The notes beneath the pieces are model-generated. The model made no database searches, was not told the DNA's origin, and saw only the letters and a program-made list of their open reading frames with translations. A program made the position numbers and the translations under genes. Below, one piece after another: positions 54,978-64,000 of a stretch of DNA of 64,000 nt. Positions within the stretch are counted from its first letter, which is position 1. Every line of letters begins with the position of its first letter. The stretch is from an uncultured SAR116 cluster alpha proteobacterium. GTDB taxonomy: Bacteria > Pseudomonadota > Alphaproteobacteria > Puniceispirillales > GCA-002684695. Location of the stretch: contig CACAIE010000004.1 in assembly GCA_902532475.1 (NCBI GenBank), positions 1 to 64,000 of the forward strand, read 5' to 3'.

Positions 54978-55883
54978 TTGGTAGAAGAAAAGTTTCCAGA
55001 TGGTTCCGCTTGGATGGGTGGTGAATTTATTAATCTGTCTGAAGCAAAAATTTCAGTACTAGATTGGGGTTTTTTAAGATCAGACGCAACATACGATGTA
55101 GTTCATGTCTGGAATAATCGTTTCTTTAGATTAGATCATCATATTGATAGATTTTATTCTTCAACAAAAAAACTTCGCATGCCATGTAAGATAGAAAGAA
55201 CAGAGCTAAAGAGAATTTTAGCTGGATGTGTTAAGAGGTCTAATTTGAAAAACTCTTACGTAGAAATGATACAAACTAGGGGAATGTCACCGACTTTTGA
55301 TAGAGACCCAAGAAAATCAACGCCAAGATTTATAGCTTTTGCAATTCCTTTTGGATGGATACTTAAACCAGAAAATTTTAACAAAGGACTTGATTTAGCT
55401 ATTAGCACTGTCAAAAGAATTTCACCTGAATCGGTTGATCCTAAGATAAAGAATTATCATTGGTTAGACTTGGTTATAGGCATGTATGAAGCTTATGATA
55501 AGGGCCATTATACTACAGTTTTGGTTGACAATAATAATAATGTTCTTGAAGGCCCAGGGTTTAATATCTTTTCAGTTGATGACCAAGGTTTAAACACACC
55601 ACTTTCTGGTGTTTTGGAGGGCATTACAAGACAAACCGCTATTGACTTGGCAAAGGAACTAAAAATACCTACAAAAGAGATTTCAATAACTTCAGAAAAA
55701 TTTAAAAATTCTAAAGAAGCTTTTGCTACATCAACTGCTGGCGGTATTATCCCAATTACAAAAATTGACGGAAAAGTTATTGGTAACGGAACGATGGGCA
55801 CAATAACGAGTAAAATTAAAGACCTTTATTGGGCAAAACATACAGATCCTGATTGGAGTGAATGTGTAGAGGATCTATTATAG
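54978..55883 (+). CDS. Class IV PLP aminotransferase (BCAT/D-amino acid aminotransferase family)
   Basis: KNYHWLDLV PLP-Lys region, LEGPGFNIF, TPLSGVLEGITRQTA; TTG start. Confidence 0.9.
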   Translation: MVEEKFPDGSAWMGGEFINLSEAKISVLDWGFLRSDATYDVVHVWNNRFFRLDHHIDRFYSSTKKLRMPCKIERTELKRILAGCVKRSNLKNSYVEMIQTRGMSPTFDRDPRKSTPRFIAFAIPFGWILKPENFNKGLDLAISTVKRISPESVDPKIKNYHWLDLVIGMYEAYDKGHYTTVLVDNNNNVLEGPGFNIFSVDDQGLNTPLSGVLEGITRQTAIDLAKELKIPTKEISITSEKFKNSKEAFATSTAGGIIPITKIDGKVIGNGTMGTITSKIKDLYWAKHTDPDWSECVEDLL

Positions 55884-55921
55884 GCTTCCTCTATATTAAG
55901 TAAATAAATTAAGTACAACTA

Positions 55922-58285
55922 TTAACTTTTTGTTTTAATATATTTTTTTTGTGAATAAAATACTAAAATTAAAAGAAACAAACCTATAAAATATATATAT
56001 TCTTTATCAGGTCTGTTCAATGAACTAATACTTACTTTTGTAACTTCATCATAAAATTGAATTCCTTTTTTTTCAGCTACACCCATAAATTCCATATTAA
56101 CGACATCGGCATATCCATTGTTATTGCTTTCTAACTCTAGACCGGTAACATCTTTTAAAGAAACTAATGAACCTTTCTCAACACTGAAAACATATAACTT
56201 ATATCTCTCACCATAGTCAGTATAACGGGTAATATGGACCCTTATTTTTCTATTATGTTCAAACTCAATTTCATCTTCATAATTATAACTGAAAGGAGCA
56301 TATTCAGGATAAATTGAATTCATTATAAAATCAGGCCTGAACATACAAATAGTTACAAATAACAACGCAATAATTTCATACCACCGAAGTTTGGTTATAA
56401 GCCAACCTTGAGTTGCAGAAGTAAATGACAAAATCGCAATTAATGATACGATAAATACTAAACAGCCGTGCCAAATATTCTTAATACCTATTAACAGAAG
56501 TTCAGGATTAAAGATAAAAACGATAGGTAAAATGGCAGTTCTTATTTCATAATAAAAAGCTTGAATGCCTGTTTTAATTGGGTCTGCTCTTGAAATTGCT
56601 GATGCTGCGTAAGCAGCCAAACCAACAGGAGGAGTTACATCAGCCATTAAACCAAAATAAAAAACATATAAATGGACAGCAATTAATGGGAGAACAATAC
56701 CTGAGGCTCCTCCAATTTCGACTATCACATTGGACATTAATGCTGCTACAACTAAATAGTTTGCCGTAGTAGGCAACCCAAGGCCAAGTATCAAACATAA
56801 TACCATCACCAATAACAATAGAATTACAATATTCCCACCAGATATTACTTCTACTACTTCTATCATTGCATTACTAAGTCCAGTAGAACCAACTGCACCT
56901 ACAATTATCCCTGCGGTAGCAATAGCTATAGCAATGTTAACCATATTCATGGCACCGCGTATCATACCTCTGCAAATATCACTTAATCCAACAAAAATAG
57001 CATTTAATAAAGACTTAGGATTACTGATACATTTCTTATCAATTTTTTGAATGACCATTATTATCATTAAAGTAAGAATGCTATAAAAGACTGAGCTTCC
57101 AGCCGTCCATCTTTTTACAATAAGGAAATAAATTAATAATGCTATTGGGATTATATAATGAAGTCCTGAAAAAAAAGTTGACTTTAAATCTGGTATGTCC
57201 TTTTCGTCCATTCCCTTCAATCCTAGTTTACTAGCTTCTAGGTCTGAAATCCAGAAGAGAGATAGATAAACTATTACAGCTGGAATAAATGCATGTTTTA
57301 TTACCTGGAAATATGTAATGCCAAGCATTTCAGCAATTATAAACGCAGCTGCACCCATGATAGGTGGCATTATTTGACCATTTACGGAAGCTGCAACTTC
57401 TATTGCTCCAGCCTTAACTGCTGAAAACCCAGTTTTTTTCATTATAGGAATAGTAAAAGTTCCTGTTGTAACAACATTAGCTATAGATGATCCTGAAACC
57501 ATCCCAGTTAATCCTGACGCTAAAATTGATGCCTTCGCTGGACCTCCTCTAAACTTTCCCACCAAAGCTATTGCTAAATTTAAGAAATACCTCCCGCCTC
57601 CTGCGTAGTCTAGCATTGAACCAAACAAAACGAACAAAAATACAAAGCTAACCGAAACAGATATTGGGATACCAAATATTGCTTCTCCACCAAACCAGTG
57701 GTAACCGACTAATCTATTTAATGATAAACCTTGATGAGAAATTATTTCAGGCATACTTTGCCCAAAATAAGAGTAGAGGTAAAATATAGAAGCAACTATT
57801 ACCAATGGAAGACCAATGGACCTTCTAGTTGCTTCTAAAAGCATAGTTATCCCTATTAACCCTAATATCAGTTCTACAGGAATAATAATATTTCTTCCGA
57901 ACATAGAGGCTTCATATTTTAATAATATTCCATTTCTATCCACTAAACCTTCATAATCTAAAAATAAATACAGCGTGATACAAAAGGCTATCACTGACAT
58001 TGACAATGAAATTAAATTAAACTTTTGATTTCTATGTCTAGATAAAAAAGGATATGAAATAAAAACTAAAAACAGAGCAAAGCCTAAATGCAAAGCTCTT
58101 GCTGGCACATCAATAAAAACTCCAAACCCCAACATAAAAGGCAGAGGTGAAGCATACCATAATTGAAATAATGACCATATAAATGCAACTAAAGCTACAA
58201 ATTTTAATTGCCACCCTGAAAGAAGTCTTGTTTTTCCTTCAGTTTCATTAATTTTATTTTCTAAATCTACGGAGGAATTTTTCAT
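55922..58285 (-). CDS. TRAP transporter fused permease (4TM/12TM), TAXI type, with C-terminal DUF3394-like domain
   Basis: 787 aa; MPPIMGAAAFIIAEMLG, LGLGLPTTANYLV, ADVTPPVGLAAYAA. Confidence 0.93.
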   Translation of the reverse strand: MKNSSVDLENKINETEGKTRLLSGWQLKFVALVAFIWSLFQLWYASPLPFMLGFGVFIDVPARALHLGFALFLVFISYPFLSRHRNQKFNLISLSMSVIAFCITLYLFLDYEGLVDRNGILLKYEASMFGRNIIIPVELILGLIGITMLLEATRRSIGLPLVIVASIFYLYSYFGQSMPEIISHQGLSLNRLVGYHWFGGEAIFGIPISVSVSFVFLFVLFGSMLDYAGGGRYFLNLAIALVGKFRGGPAKASILASGLTGMVSGSSIANVVTTGTFTIPIMKKTGFSAVKAGAIEVAASVNGQIMPPIMGAAAFIIAEMLGITYFQVIKHAFIPAVIVYLSLFWISDLEASKLGLKGMDEKDIPDLKSTFFSGLHYIIPIALLIYFLIVKRWTAGSSVFYSILTLMIIMVIQKIDKKCISNPKSLLNAIFVGLSDICRGMIRGAMNMVNIAIAIATAGIIVGAVGSTGLSNAMIEVVEVISGGNIVILLLLVMVLCLILGLGLPTTANYLVVAALMSNVIVEIGGASGIVLPLIAVHLYVFYFGLMADVTPPVGLAAYAASAISRADPIKTGIQAFYYEIRTAILPIVFIFNPELLLIGIKNIWHGCLVFIVSLIAILSFTSATQGWLITKLRWYEIIALLFVTICMFRPDFIMNSIYPEYAPFSYNYEDEIEFEHNRKIRVHITRYTDYGERYKLYVFSVEKGSLVSLKDVTGLELESNNNGYADVVNMEFMGVAEKKGIQFYDEVTKVSISSLNRPDKEYIYFIGLFLLILVFYSQKKYIKTKS

Positions 58286-58296
58286 AAAGATTGAAT

Positions 58297-58327
58297 AGTA
58301 TCCGCCAATATAATGTTGGCGGATACT
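58297..58327. promoter_or_regulatory. Intercistronic 12-bp perfect stem-loop between TAXI binding protein and TRAP permease genes
   Basis: AGTATCCGCCAA-tataatg-TTGGCGGATACT. Confidence 0.75.
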
Positions 58328-58341
58328 TTATACTTTATTAA

Positions 58342-59337
58342 TTACATCCAGCCTTGTTCTTTATAATATTTTACAGCCCCTTTATGAAGTGGCGCTGAAA
58401 GTCCATTTGAAATCATTTGCTTTGGATCTAAGTTTGCAAATGCAGGATGAAGTTTTTTAAAATCATCTAGATTTTCAAAAACTGCTCTGACAACTTCATA
58501 AACTATATCTTCACTAACTTCTGCACTTGAAACAAAAGTCGCCATAACTCCAAAGGTTACAGCATCTTTTTTCTGAGACTTATAAAATGTCCCCGCAGGT
58601 ATGTTAGCAAATGCATAAAAAGGATTGTCATTAACAAGTTTCTTTTCTGCATCGGAATTCAAGTCAACAAAATGTGCACCACATCCGTCAATTGCCTGAC
58701 CAATGGCACCGTTTGGAACGCCAACAGTATAAGCTATAGCATCTACTTTGCCATCACAAAGAGCCCCTACCTGCTCAGAAGAAGTAAGTTCTGTAGCCTG
58801 TTTAAAATCACCCATGCTCATTCCTTTTGCCTTCATCAAAACTTCCATGGTTCCTCTTTGTCCAGATCCAGGATTTCCAACATTGACAACCTTTCCCTTT
58901 AGATCACCAAAGGAATTTATTCCACTTGACCCACTTGCAATTAGTTGAAAAGGTTCTGGATGAACAGAAAAAACCGCCCTTAGGTTAGCAAATTTTTTGC
59001 CTTCCCATTTAGATGATCCATTAACCGCGTGATATTGCCAATCTGATTGAGCAACTCCAAATTGAAGCTCACCTTCTTTTATTTGGCCTATATTATAGTT
59101 AGATCCACCAGTCGAAGGTGCAGCACATCTTAAGCCATGCTTTCTTCCACTTTTTCGGCCCTCTGCAGCCTCTTTATGAACCATTCTACACACTGAATTT
59201 CCTACAACAAAGTAAACACCAGTTGGGCCACCTGTTCCAATAGAAATAAATTCAGCAGCAATTATTGAAGAATTAAATCCCATAAATGAAACGACAAACA
59301 ACAAAAAAGATGCAAATGTAATAATAATTTTTTTCAT
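58342..59337 (-). CDS. TAXI family TRAP transporter solute-binding protein
   Basis: Signal peptide, ISIGTGGPTGVYFVVGNSVCRMV, GVAQSDWQYHAVNG; strong SD AGAAGGAGGAG. Confidence 0.95.
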   Translation of the reverse strand: MKKIIITFASFLLFVVSFMGFNSSIIAAEFISIGTGGPTGVYFVVGNSVCRMVHKEAAEGRKSGRKHGLRCAAPSTGGSNYNIGQIKEGELQFGVAQSDWQYHAVNGSSKWEGKKFANLRAVFSVHPEPFQLIASGSSGINSFGDLKGKVVNVGNPGSGQRGTMEVLMKAKGMSMGDFKQATELTSSEQVGALCDGKVDAIAYTVGVPNGAIGQAIDGCGAHFVDLNSDAEKKLVNDNPFYAFANIPAGTFYKSQKKDAVTFGVMATFVSSAEVSEDIVYEVVRAVFENLDDFKKLHPAFANLDPKQMISNGLSAPLHKGAVKYYKEQGWM

Positions 59338-59841
59338 TTTCTCCTCCTTCTATATGTTATATATTTTTTTATAATTATTCTAAATTAGCACTTAAATATA
59401 AATTTGTATAGATTAATTTGTTAATATAAACTTTATTTGAAAACTTAAAATAAAAGAAAAGCCTTATTAAATTTTAATTAATTAATTGTATTATTTTATT
59501 ATGTATATTTTTTTAAGTATCTTGGTTTATCAGGATCCATACCCTTTAAACTGTATATTTAATAATCCAAGGATAAAATTTTGCCATTATTAATAACATG
59601 TTAATTTCTGAAAAATTTGTAGAATGATAATTTAGGTTATACTGACTAAAATGATTAGAATTAATTGAGAAAATATTTAAATAGAAATCCTCATATTTAA
59701 TTTCTTGATGTTTTGATAATTGACACAAATCTAAATTAAATAAATAATAATTAATGCCTCCAGCTAGTTTTAAGATAACTAAAAAAATAGAGTTTTGACT
59801 GCTTCTGTGCTTATGCTTATCGTTATTATTAGAATTTAAGC

Positions 59842-60594
59842 TTAATTTGCTTTTTGGTCTATCTTAGCAACGGCTGGAGCCCAATCAACGAGTGAAGATG
59901 TATTTCTTCCGATTGATCTAAAGGCGCCCCATAATGTAAGGACAACACTATCCAGTACGGGAACACCTGTTCTTTCTTCAATTAATCCAGAAATACCAGC
60001 TCCCGCTAAATTAGTGCAGAGAATAATTACAGCTTCTGCTCCCTCGGCTATAACCTCTTCGGCTGCATCTTCTATTGCTGCTTCAGAAACTTCTCCAAAA
60101 CTAAAGTTGTCTGTCATATCAAAATGTCTCTCAGAAACACATTCAAAATCTTCCAACTTAAAATTCTTAATTATCTTTTTTTGAATTGATCCCACATAAG
60201 GTGTTACTAGGCCAATATTTGTAATTCGTAATGCTCGAAGCGCTTCGATAATCGACAACGTAGATGTGACAGCGCGGCAGCCTGTTCGTTTAGTAATTTC
60301 GGCAACCAAAGCTCGATCTCGATCTAAACCTAGCCAAGATGCAGAAGTGCCATTCCACCCAATCACAGCAGGCCTCACATGTGATAATAAATCAAATCCT
60401 TTAAGCATAGTTTCATCATGAAATTGCGATAGGCTTGCCGTTTCATCATCAATCCAGAGAACTTCAATTCTGCCAAAATGTATAGAAGTATTATCTAACG
60501 AACCGATGATCTTATAACACCAAGGCTCAACTACGGAGTTGGAAGACGGGGTAAGCATTGCAATACGTGTTTTTTTCTGGTTGTTACTATTCAT
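59842..60594 (-). CDS. Asp/Glu/hydantoin racemase superfamily (maleate isomerase / arylmalonate decarboxylase-like)
   Basis: IAMLTPSSNSVVEPWC, GWNGTSASWLG, VTSTLSIIEALRAL, IILCTNLAGAG. Confidence 0.85.
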   Translation of the reverse strand: MNSNNQKKTRIAMLTPSSNSVVEPWCYKIIGSLDNTSIHFGRIEVLWIDDETASLSQFHDETMLKGFDLLSHVRPAVIGWNGTSASWLGLDRDRALVAEITKRTGCRAVTSTLSIIEALRALRITNIGLVTPYVGSIQKKIIKNFKLEDFECVSERHFDMTDNFSFGEVSEAAIEDAAEEVIAEGAEAVIILCTNLAGAGISGLIEERTGVPVLDSVVLTLWGAFRSIGRNTSSLVDWAPAVAKIDQKAN

Positions 60595-60763
60595 ATCTCT
60601 TAAAAAGAATTACTTTTTCATGTGAAAAATCTAGAATCATTATTTTTGTTTTACAGTTTTTTACTACAACATTTGTCGAAAAAGAGCTAGCCAAACATTA
60701 AATTAAAAGATTAAATATAATACAAGATTTAGAATTTTGTATAATTTAGTGGGGAATTGTATT

Positions 60764-61543
60764 ATGGATTTGCAGCTAAAAGGTAAAACTGCTTTAATTA
60801 CAGGTGCATCAAAGGGAATAGGTGCAGGATTGGCAAAGGTTTTGGCCGCCGAAGGTTGTAACTTGCATCTAGCGGCACGTGATGGAAAGGCGATGCGGAC
60901 TTTAAGTACCGAACTGACAAGTAGGTTTGATATTTCTGTAAAAGTACATGAGGCAGATCTAAGCTGTAGCAAAGCGATGAATGAACTCGATATTGCAGCT
61001 AATGACTACGACATGCTATTTAATAATGCTGGAGATATCCCAGCAGGGGACATTGAAGAGGTGTCAGACGAAGCTATCCGCAAGGGTTTTGATTTAAAAG
61101 TATTCGGCTATATATCCTTGTCGCGAGCTTTTTGGCGAAGGCGAAAAGACCAAGATGGAGTAATCATAAATATTATAGGCAATTCCGGAGAAAATTGGGA
61201 TGCAGCATATTTTGCTGGCTCTACTGGAAATGCAGCGCTGATGTCTTTTACCAAAGCTTTGGGAGGACGGAGTCTAAACCACGGCATTAGAATAATTGGG
61301 GTAAATCCTGGACCTGTTGCAACAGATAGAATGTTAAAAATTATGAGAAGAAAAGCCATTGACATACTTGGCGATGAAACACGCTGGGAAGAGCTTTACG
61401 ATCATTACCCTGGTAAACGACCTGCAACTGTTAAAGAAGTTGCAGACCTATGTGCTTTTCTTGCTTCTCCTCTTGCTGGCTATATAACGGGAACAATCGT
61501 CACCATAGATGGGGGGATTTCTGCTCGTGGATCAGTAATATAA
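60764..61543 (+). CDS. Short-chain dehydrogenase/reductase
   Basis: GKTALITGASKGIGAGLAK, NNAGDIPAG, ITGTIVTIDGGI; start at ATG 60764 rather than upstream TTG 60737. The usual YxxxK appears as FAGSTGNAAL. Confidence 0.88.
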   Translation: MDLQLKGKTALITGASKGIGAGLAKVLAAEGCNLHLAARDGKAMRTLSTELTSRFDISVKVHEADLSCSKAMNELDIAANDYDMLFNNAGDIPAGDIEEVSDEAIRKGFDLKVFGYISLSRAFWRRRKDQDGVIINIIGNSGENWDAAYFAGSTGNAALMSFTKALGGRSLNHGIRIIGVNPGPVATDRMLKIMRRKAIDILGDETRWEELYDHYPGKRPATVKEVADLCAFLASPLAGYITGTIVTIDGGISARGSVI

Positions 61544-61716
61544 CTTTAATTCAAATAAGTTATAAGAATTATTTTTAGATAGCATATAAGTAACTTGGGC
61601 TTATGGAGAATCAAATTCTGAGCTGTTAAAGAATTATGAGAAAAGACCTTAAAAAGGCCTCCCAGAATTTTCCAGAAAGTCCCTAAAACAATTAATTTTT
61701 ATTGAAAATTAGTTTT

Positions 61717-61763
61717 GAGATTGACTAGACTTGAACTCGCGACCTCTGGCGTGACAGTCGGTC
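61717..61763 (-). pseudogene. tRNA-Asp(GUC) 3'-half relic
   Basis: Minus strand reads GACCGACTGTCACGCCAGAGGTCGCGAGTTCAAGTCTAGTCAATCTC: CTGTCAC anticodon loop, variable loop and T arm like tRNA-Asp, but no 5' half and mispaired T stem. Confidence 0.6.
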
Positions 61764-61952
61764 TTTTCTTCTAAATACAGAATATAGATTAAACAAAAAT
61801 GTTAGAAAACCAATGCTTATTGAGTTTTTATTATAATAGATAAAATGTAGTTTAATAGATTTTTGTAAAATATTTTGTAAAACGAAATTAGTCTTATTAG
61901 ATAGAGAAAAGATATTTTTGATGATGAGAGATTTGACGATGATTGCAAAACC

Positions 61953-62753
61953 TCATCTTGTGTTAGCGTAGAAAGCAATTCGCCTTTCCAATAACTCAAC
62001 CAACCCTATTATGGTAAATGACATAATGAATACGACTATTATAAGTGCCCAAAATCGCTCCATTAAAAAATAGGATAGATAGGTGTTAAAAAGACCACCA
62101 AATCCAATAAGCGCAATGACAATCTGTCCCACAATAACACCTTTAACAGCCCTTACAACTGAAAGGCGGACACCGGTTATAATTTCTGGCATTGCTGCTG
62201 GGATCACAATCCAGAAAATAATGTTTAATCGCGAGCAACCAAAGATTCGGCCCATTTCTACCAAGGAATCTTTAACATGTGTCACTCCTGCCTGAGTATC
62301 AATAATTACCACCCATATTGAAAATAAAATTACTGTTGCGATTACTGTTGCATCACCAATACCTAATATTGGCATTAATGCAGGAATAACAGCCGTAATT
62401 GGCGCAGATAGAAAAAGGTTTACCCATATAGATAAAATCTTATCTGCTCGCTTGCTAATTCCGATCAAAATACCGATTGGTATACCTACTACAATAGATA
62501 GGCCAAGACCAATTGAAAAAGTTCTTGCAGTCATTGCAAATGCATCCCAAAAGGCAGATTGCTCAAGAAGTTCAGCAAAGGCAAACCAAATGCCTGATAA
62601 GGGTGGAAGGAGATCCATCCAACCCATTTGCCCAATTAGCTCCCAAACCCCTGCCCAAAAAATTAGTGACCAAAAAGGCGATGTCCGCATAAGTTTACCA
62701 AACGCAAACAATTGAATTAAAGTTTTAAATTTGCTAAGATCACTATTCAACAT
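61953..62753 (-). CDS. ABC transporter permease (SsuC/TauC family)
   Basis: BPD_transp_1-like: AFAMTARTFSIGLGLSIVVGIPIGILIG, GRIFGCSRLNIIFWIVIPAAMPEIITGVRLSV. Confidence 0.92.
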   Translation of the reverse strand: MLNSDLSKFKTLIQLFAFGKLMRTSPFWSLIFWAGVWELIGQMGWMDLLPPLSGIWFAFAELLEQSAFWDAFAMTARTFSIGLGLSIVVGIPIGILIGISKRADKILSIWVNLFLSAPITAVIPALMPILGIGDATVIATVILFSIWVVIIDTQAGVTHVKDSLVEMGRIFGCSRLNIIFWIVIPAAMPEIITGVRLSVVRAVKGVIVGQIVIALIGFGGLFNTYLSYFLMERFWALIIVVFIMSFTIIGLVELLERRIAFYANTR

Positions 62754-63522
62754 AACGTTTTAAACTGCTCCAAATCTCATCAACAAGCTCAATATAACCA
62801 GGTTGACGTCTTATTAAATCAACTTCACCAAGGCGATCAATTTCGGGATATACAATGTCGGCAATAGAGCCGGGTCGGCCCGAAAGAATAACGACCTGAT
62901 CTGCAAGGTAGACAGCTTCTTCAATTGAGTGCGTAACAAAAATGACAGTCTTGCTCTCTATTTTTAACAGCTTAAGTAAATCTTCTTGAAGTTTTCTTCT
63001 CATCTGCTCATCAACCGCGGAGAATGGCTCGTCCATTAAAAGTATATCGGAATTAATTGTGAGTGCACGAGCGAGCCCAGTTCTTTGTCGCATACCACCA
63101 GATAACTGGTGGGGATACTTATCTTCAAACCCCAAAAGTCCTACTTGTCTGATATAGTGTAACGACGTTTCTTCTCTTTCTTTTTTTGGGACACCACGAG
63201 CACGGAGGCCAAACGCAACATTTTGCAATACCGTAGCCCAAGGAAGCAAAGCAAAGTCTTGAAATACTAGAGCTCGATCTGGGCCAGGACCAATAATTTC
63301 TTTTCCTCCCACTATGACCTTGCCTTTGGTAGGTTCAATGAGCCCAGCAATAACTTTAAGCAAAGTAGTTTTTCCACACCCACTTGGACCTAAAATGGCT
63401 GTCAGTTTAGCAGTTGGTACATTTAGTGAAACATTTTTTAGCGCAACGATAGATTCCTGGTATGTTACACCAACACCTTCCGTTTTTAAAATTATGTCAG
63501 ACAAACCGCCTACCTTTTTCAT
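62743..63522 (-). CDS. ABC transporter ATP-binding protein (SsuB/TauB family)
   Basis: LGPSGCGKTTLLK, LSGGMRQRTGLARAL, DILLMDEPFSAVDE. Confidence 0.95.
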   Translation of the reverse strand: MKKVGGLSDIILKTEGVGVTYQESIVALKNVSLNVPTAKLTAILGPSGCGKTTLLKVIAGLIEPTKGKVIVGGKEIIGPGPDRALVFQDFALLPWATVLQNVAFGLRARGVPKKEREETSLHYIRQVGLLGFEDKYPHQLSGGMRQRTGLARALTINSDILLMDEPFSAVDEQMRRKLQEDLLKLLKIESKTVIFVTHSIEEAVYLADQVVILSGRPGSIADIVYPEIDRLGEVDLIRRQPGYIELVDEIWSSLKRYVE

Positions 63523-63544
63523 AATCGTATCTCCAAATTAATAT

Positions 63545-64000
63545 TCATTTATGCTTCTCTGATGGAAAGAGCCAGTCTTCGAAAATACTCATTAGGCTTA
63601 GAGTCAAACCAGCAATAGCAAGTATTGAAACAATCGTCGCAAACATTTTGTCGTAACGTGCAATAAATCTGTTGTAAGTTATCAGATCGCCAATACCCGT
63701 CGGTGTTATCAGCAATTCAGCCAGGACAATGCCAATAAAGGCCCCTGAAACACCAAGTCTCAGTCCAGCAAAAATCATTTTTTGAGCCGAAGGAAGTATA
63801 ACAAAAAGTATTGTATCAACTCGCGAAGCTAGAAAACTTTTTGACATTTCTAATAGCGATGGGTTTGTAGCTTGAATACCCTTGTATGAATTGAGCGCAA
63901 CAAGTGGCATACCTAAAATCACTATAGCCACTACTTTTGCAGTATCACTTATTCCATAAATATAAGTTAACATAGGAATGAGGGCAGAAACAGGAGCCGT
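63545..64000 (-). CDS. ABC transporter permease (SsuC/TauC family), 5' truncated by window edge
   Basis: KSFLASRVDTILFVILPSAQKMIFAGLRLGVSGAFIGIVLAELL EAA-loop region; frame appears open to the window end. Confidence 0.88.
   Translation of the reverse strand, partial: TAPVSALIPMLTYIYGISDTAKVVAIVILGMPLVALNSYKGIQATNPSLLEMSKSFLASRVDTILFVILPSAQKMIFAGLRLGVSGAFIGIVLAELLITPTGIGDLITYNRFIARYDKMFATIVSILAIAGLTLSLMSIFEDWLFPSEKHK

Noticed and set aside
59546-59728. 60-aa minus-strand ORF in the intergenic region upstream of the TAXI gene
   Set aside because: Short, AT-rich, no RBS or homology cue; likely chance
60703-60972. 89-aa minus-strand ORF overlapping the SDR gene start
   Set aside because: Antisense to the Rossmann-fold region of the SDR
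61817-61999. 60-aa minus-strand ORF downstream of the ABC permease
   Set aside because: AT-rich chance ORF partly overlapping the permease 3' end
1-64000. CRISPR arrays, transposases, integrases, toxin-antitoxin or phage-defence operons
   Set aside because: None recognisable in ORF translations or as regular direct repeats by eye; the RatA-type protein at 38149-38586 is better read as a COQ10/START-like protein than a toxin

Overview
AT-rich chromosomal window, apparently from a marine-type alphaproteobacterium. This is inferred from gene order (ntrB-ntrC-ntrY-ntrX-trkA-hfq-hflX, pdhA-pdhB-pdhC-lpd-lipA-ratA, an ispDF fusion, mfd-sdhE-recG); taxonomy was not tested. Most of 5-12.9 kb and 18.7-53.5 kb is densely packed housekeeping sequence. 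Accessory regions are: a polyamine-catabolism-like cluster at 0-4 kb; a visibly GC-richer two-gene insert (alpha/beta hydrolase plus luciferase-like monooxygenase) directly behind tRNA-Ser(UGA) at 13-15 kb; a DUF2652 cyclase-like gene and a tightly overlapping secreted subtilase / small lipoprotein / small exported protein cassette at 15.5-18 kb; and a catabolic/transport region from about 54.5 kb to the end (TAXI-TRAP transporter, Asp/Glu-racemase-superfamily enzyme, SDR, tRNA-Asp 3'-half relic, SsuABC/TauABC-like ABC transporter). The best candidates for something unusual are (1) an NtrC that has lost the GAFTGA region, the Walker B glutamate and one of two arginine fingers while keeping its receiver and Fis-type HTH domains, and (2) the S8-protease lipoprotein cassette. 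No CRISPR array, transposase, integrase or obvious phage genes were seen.
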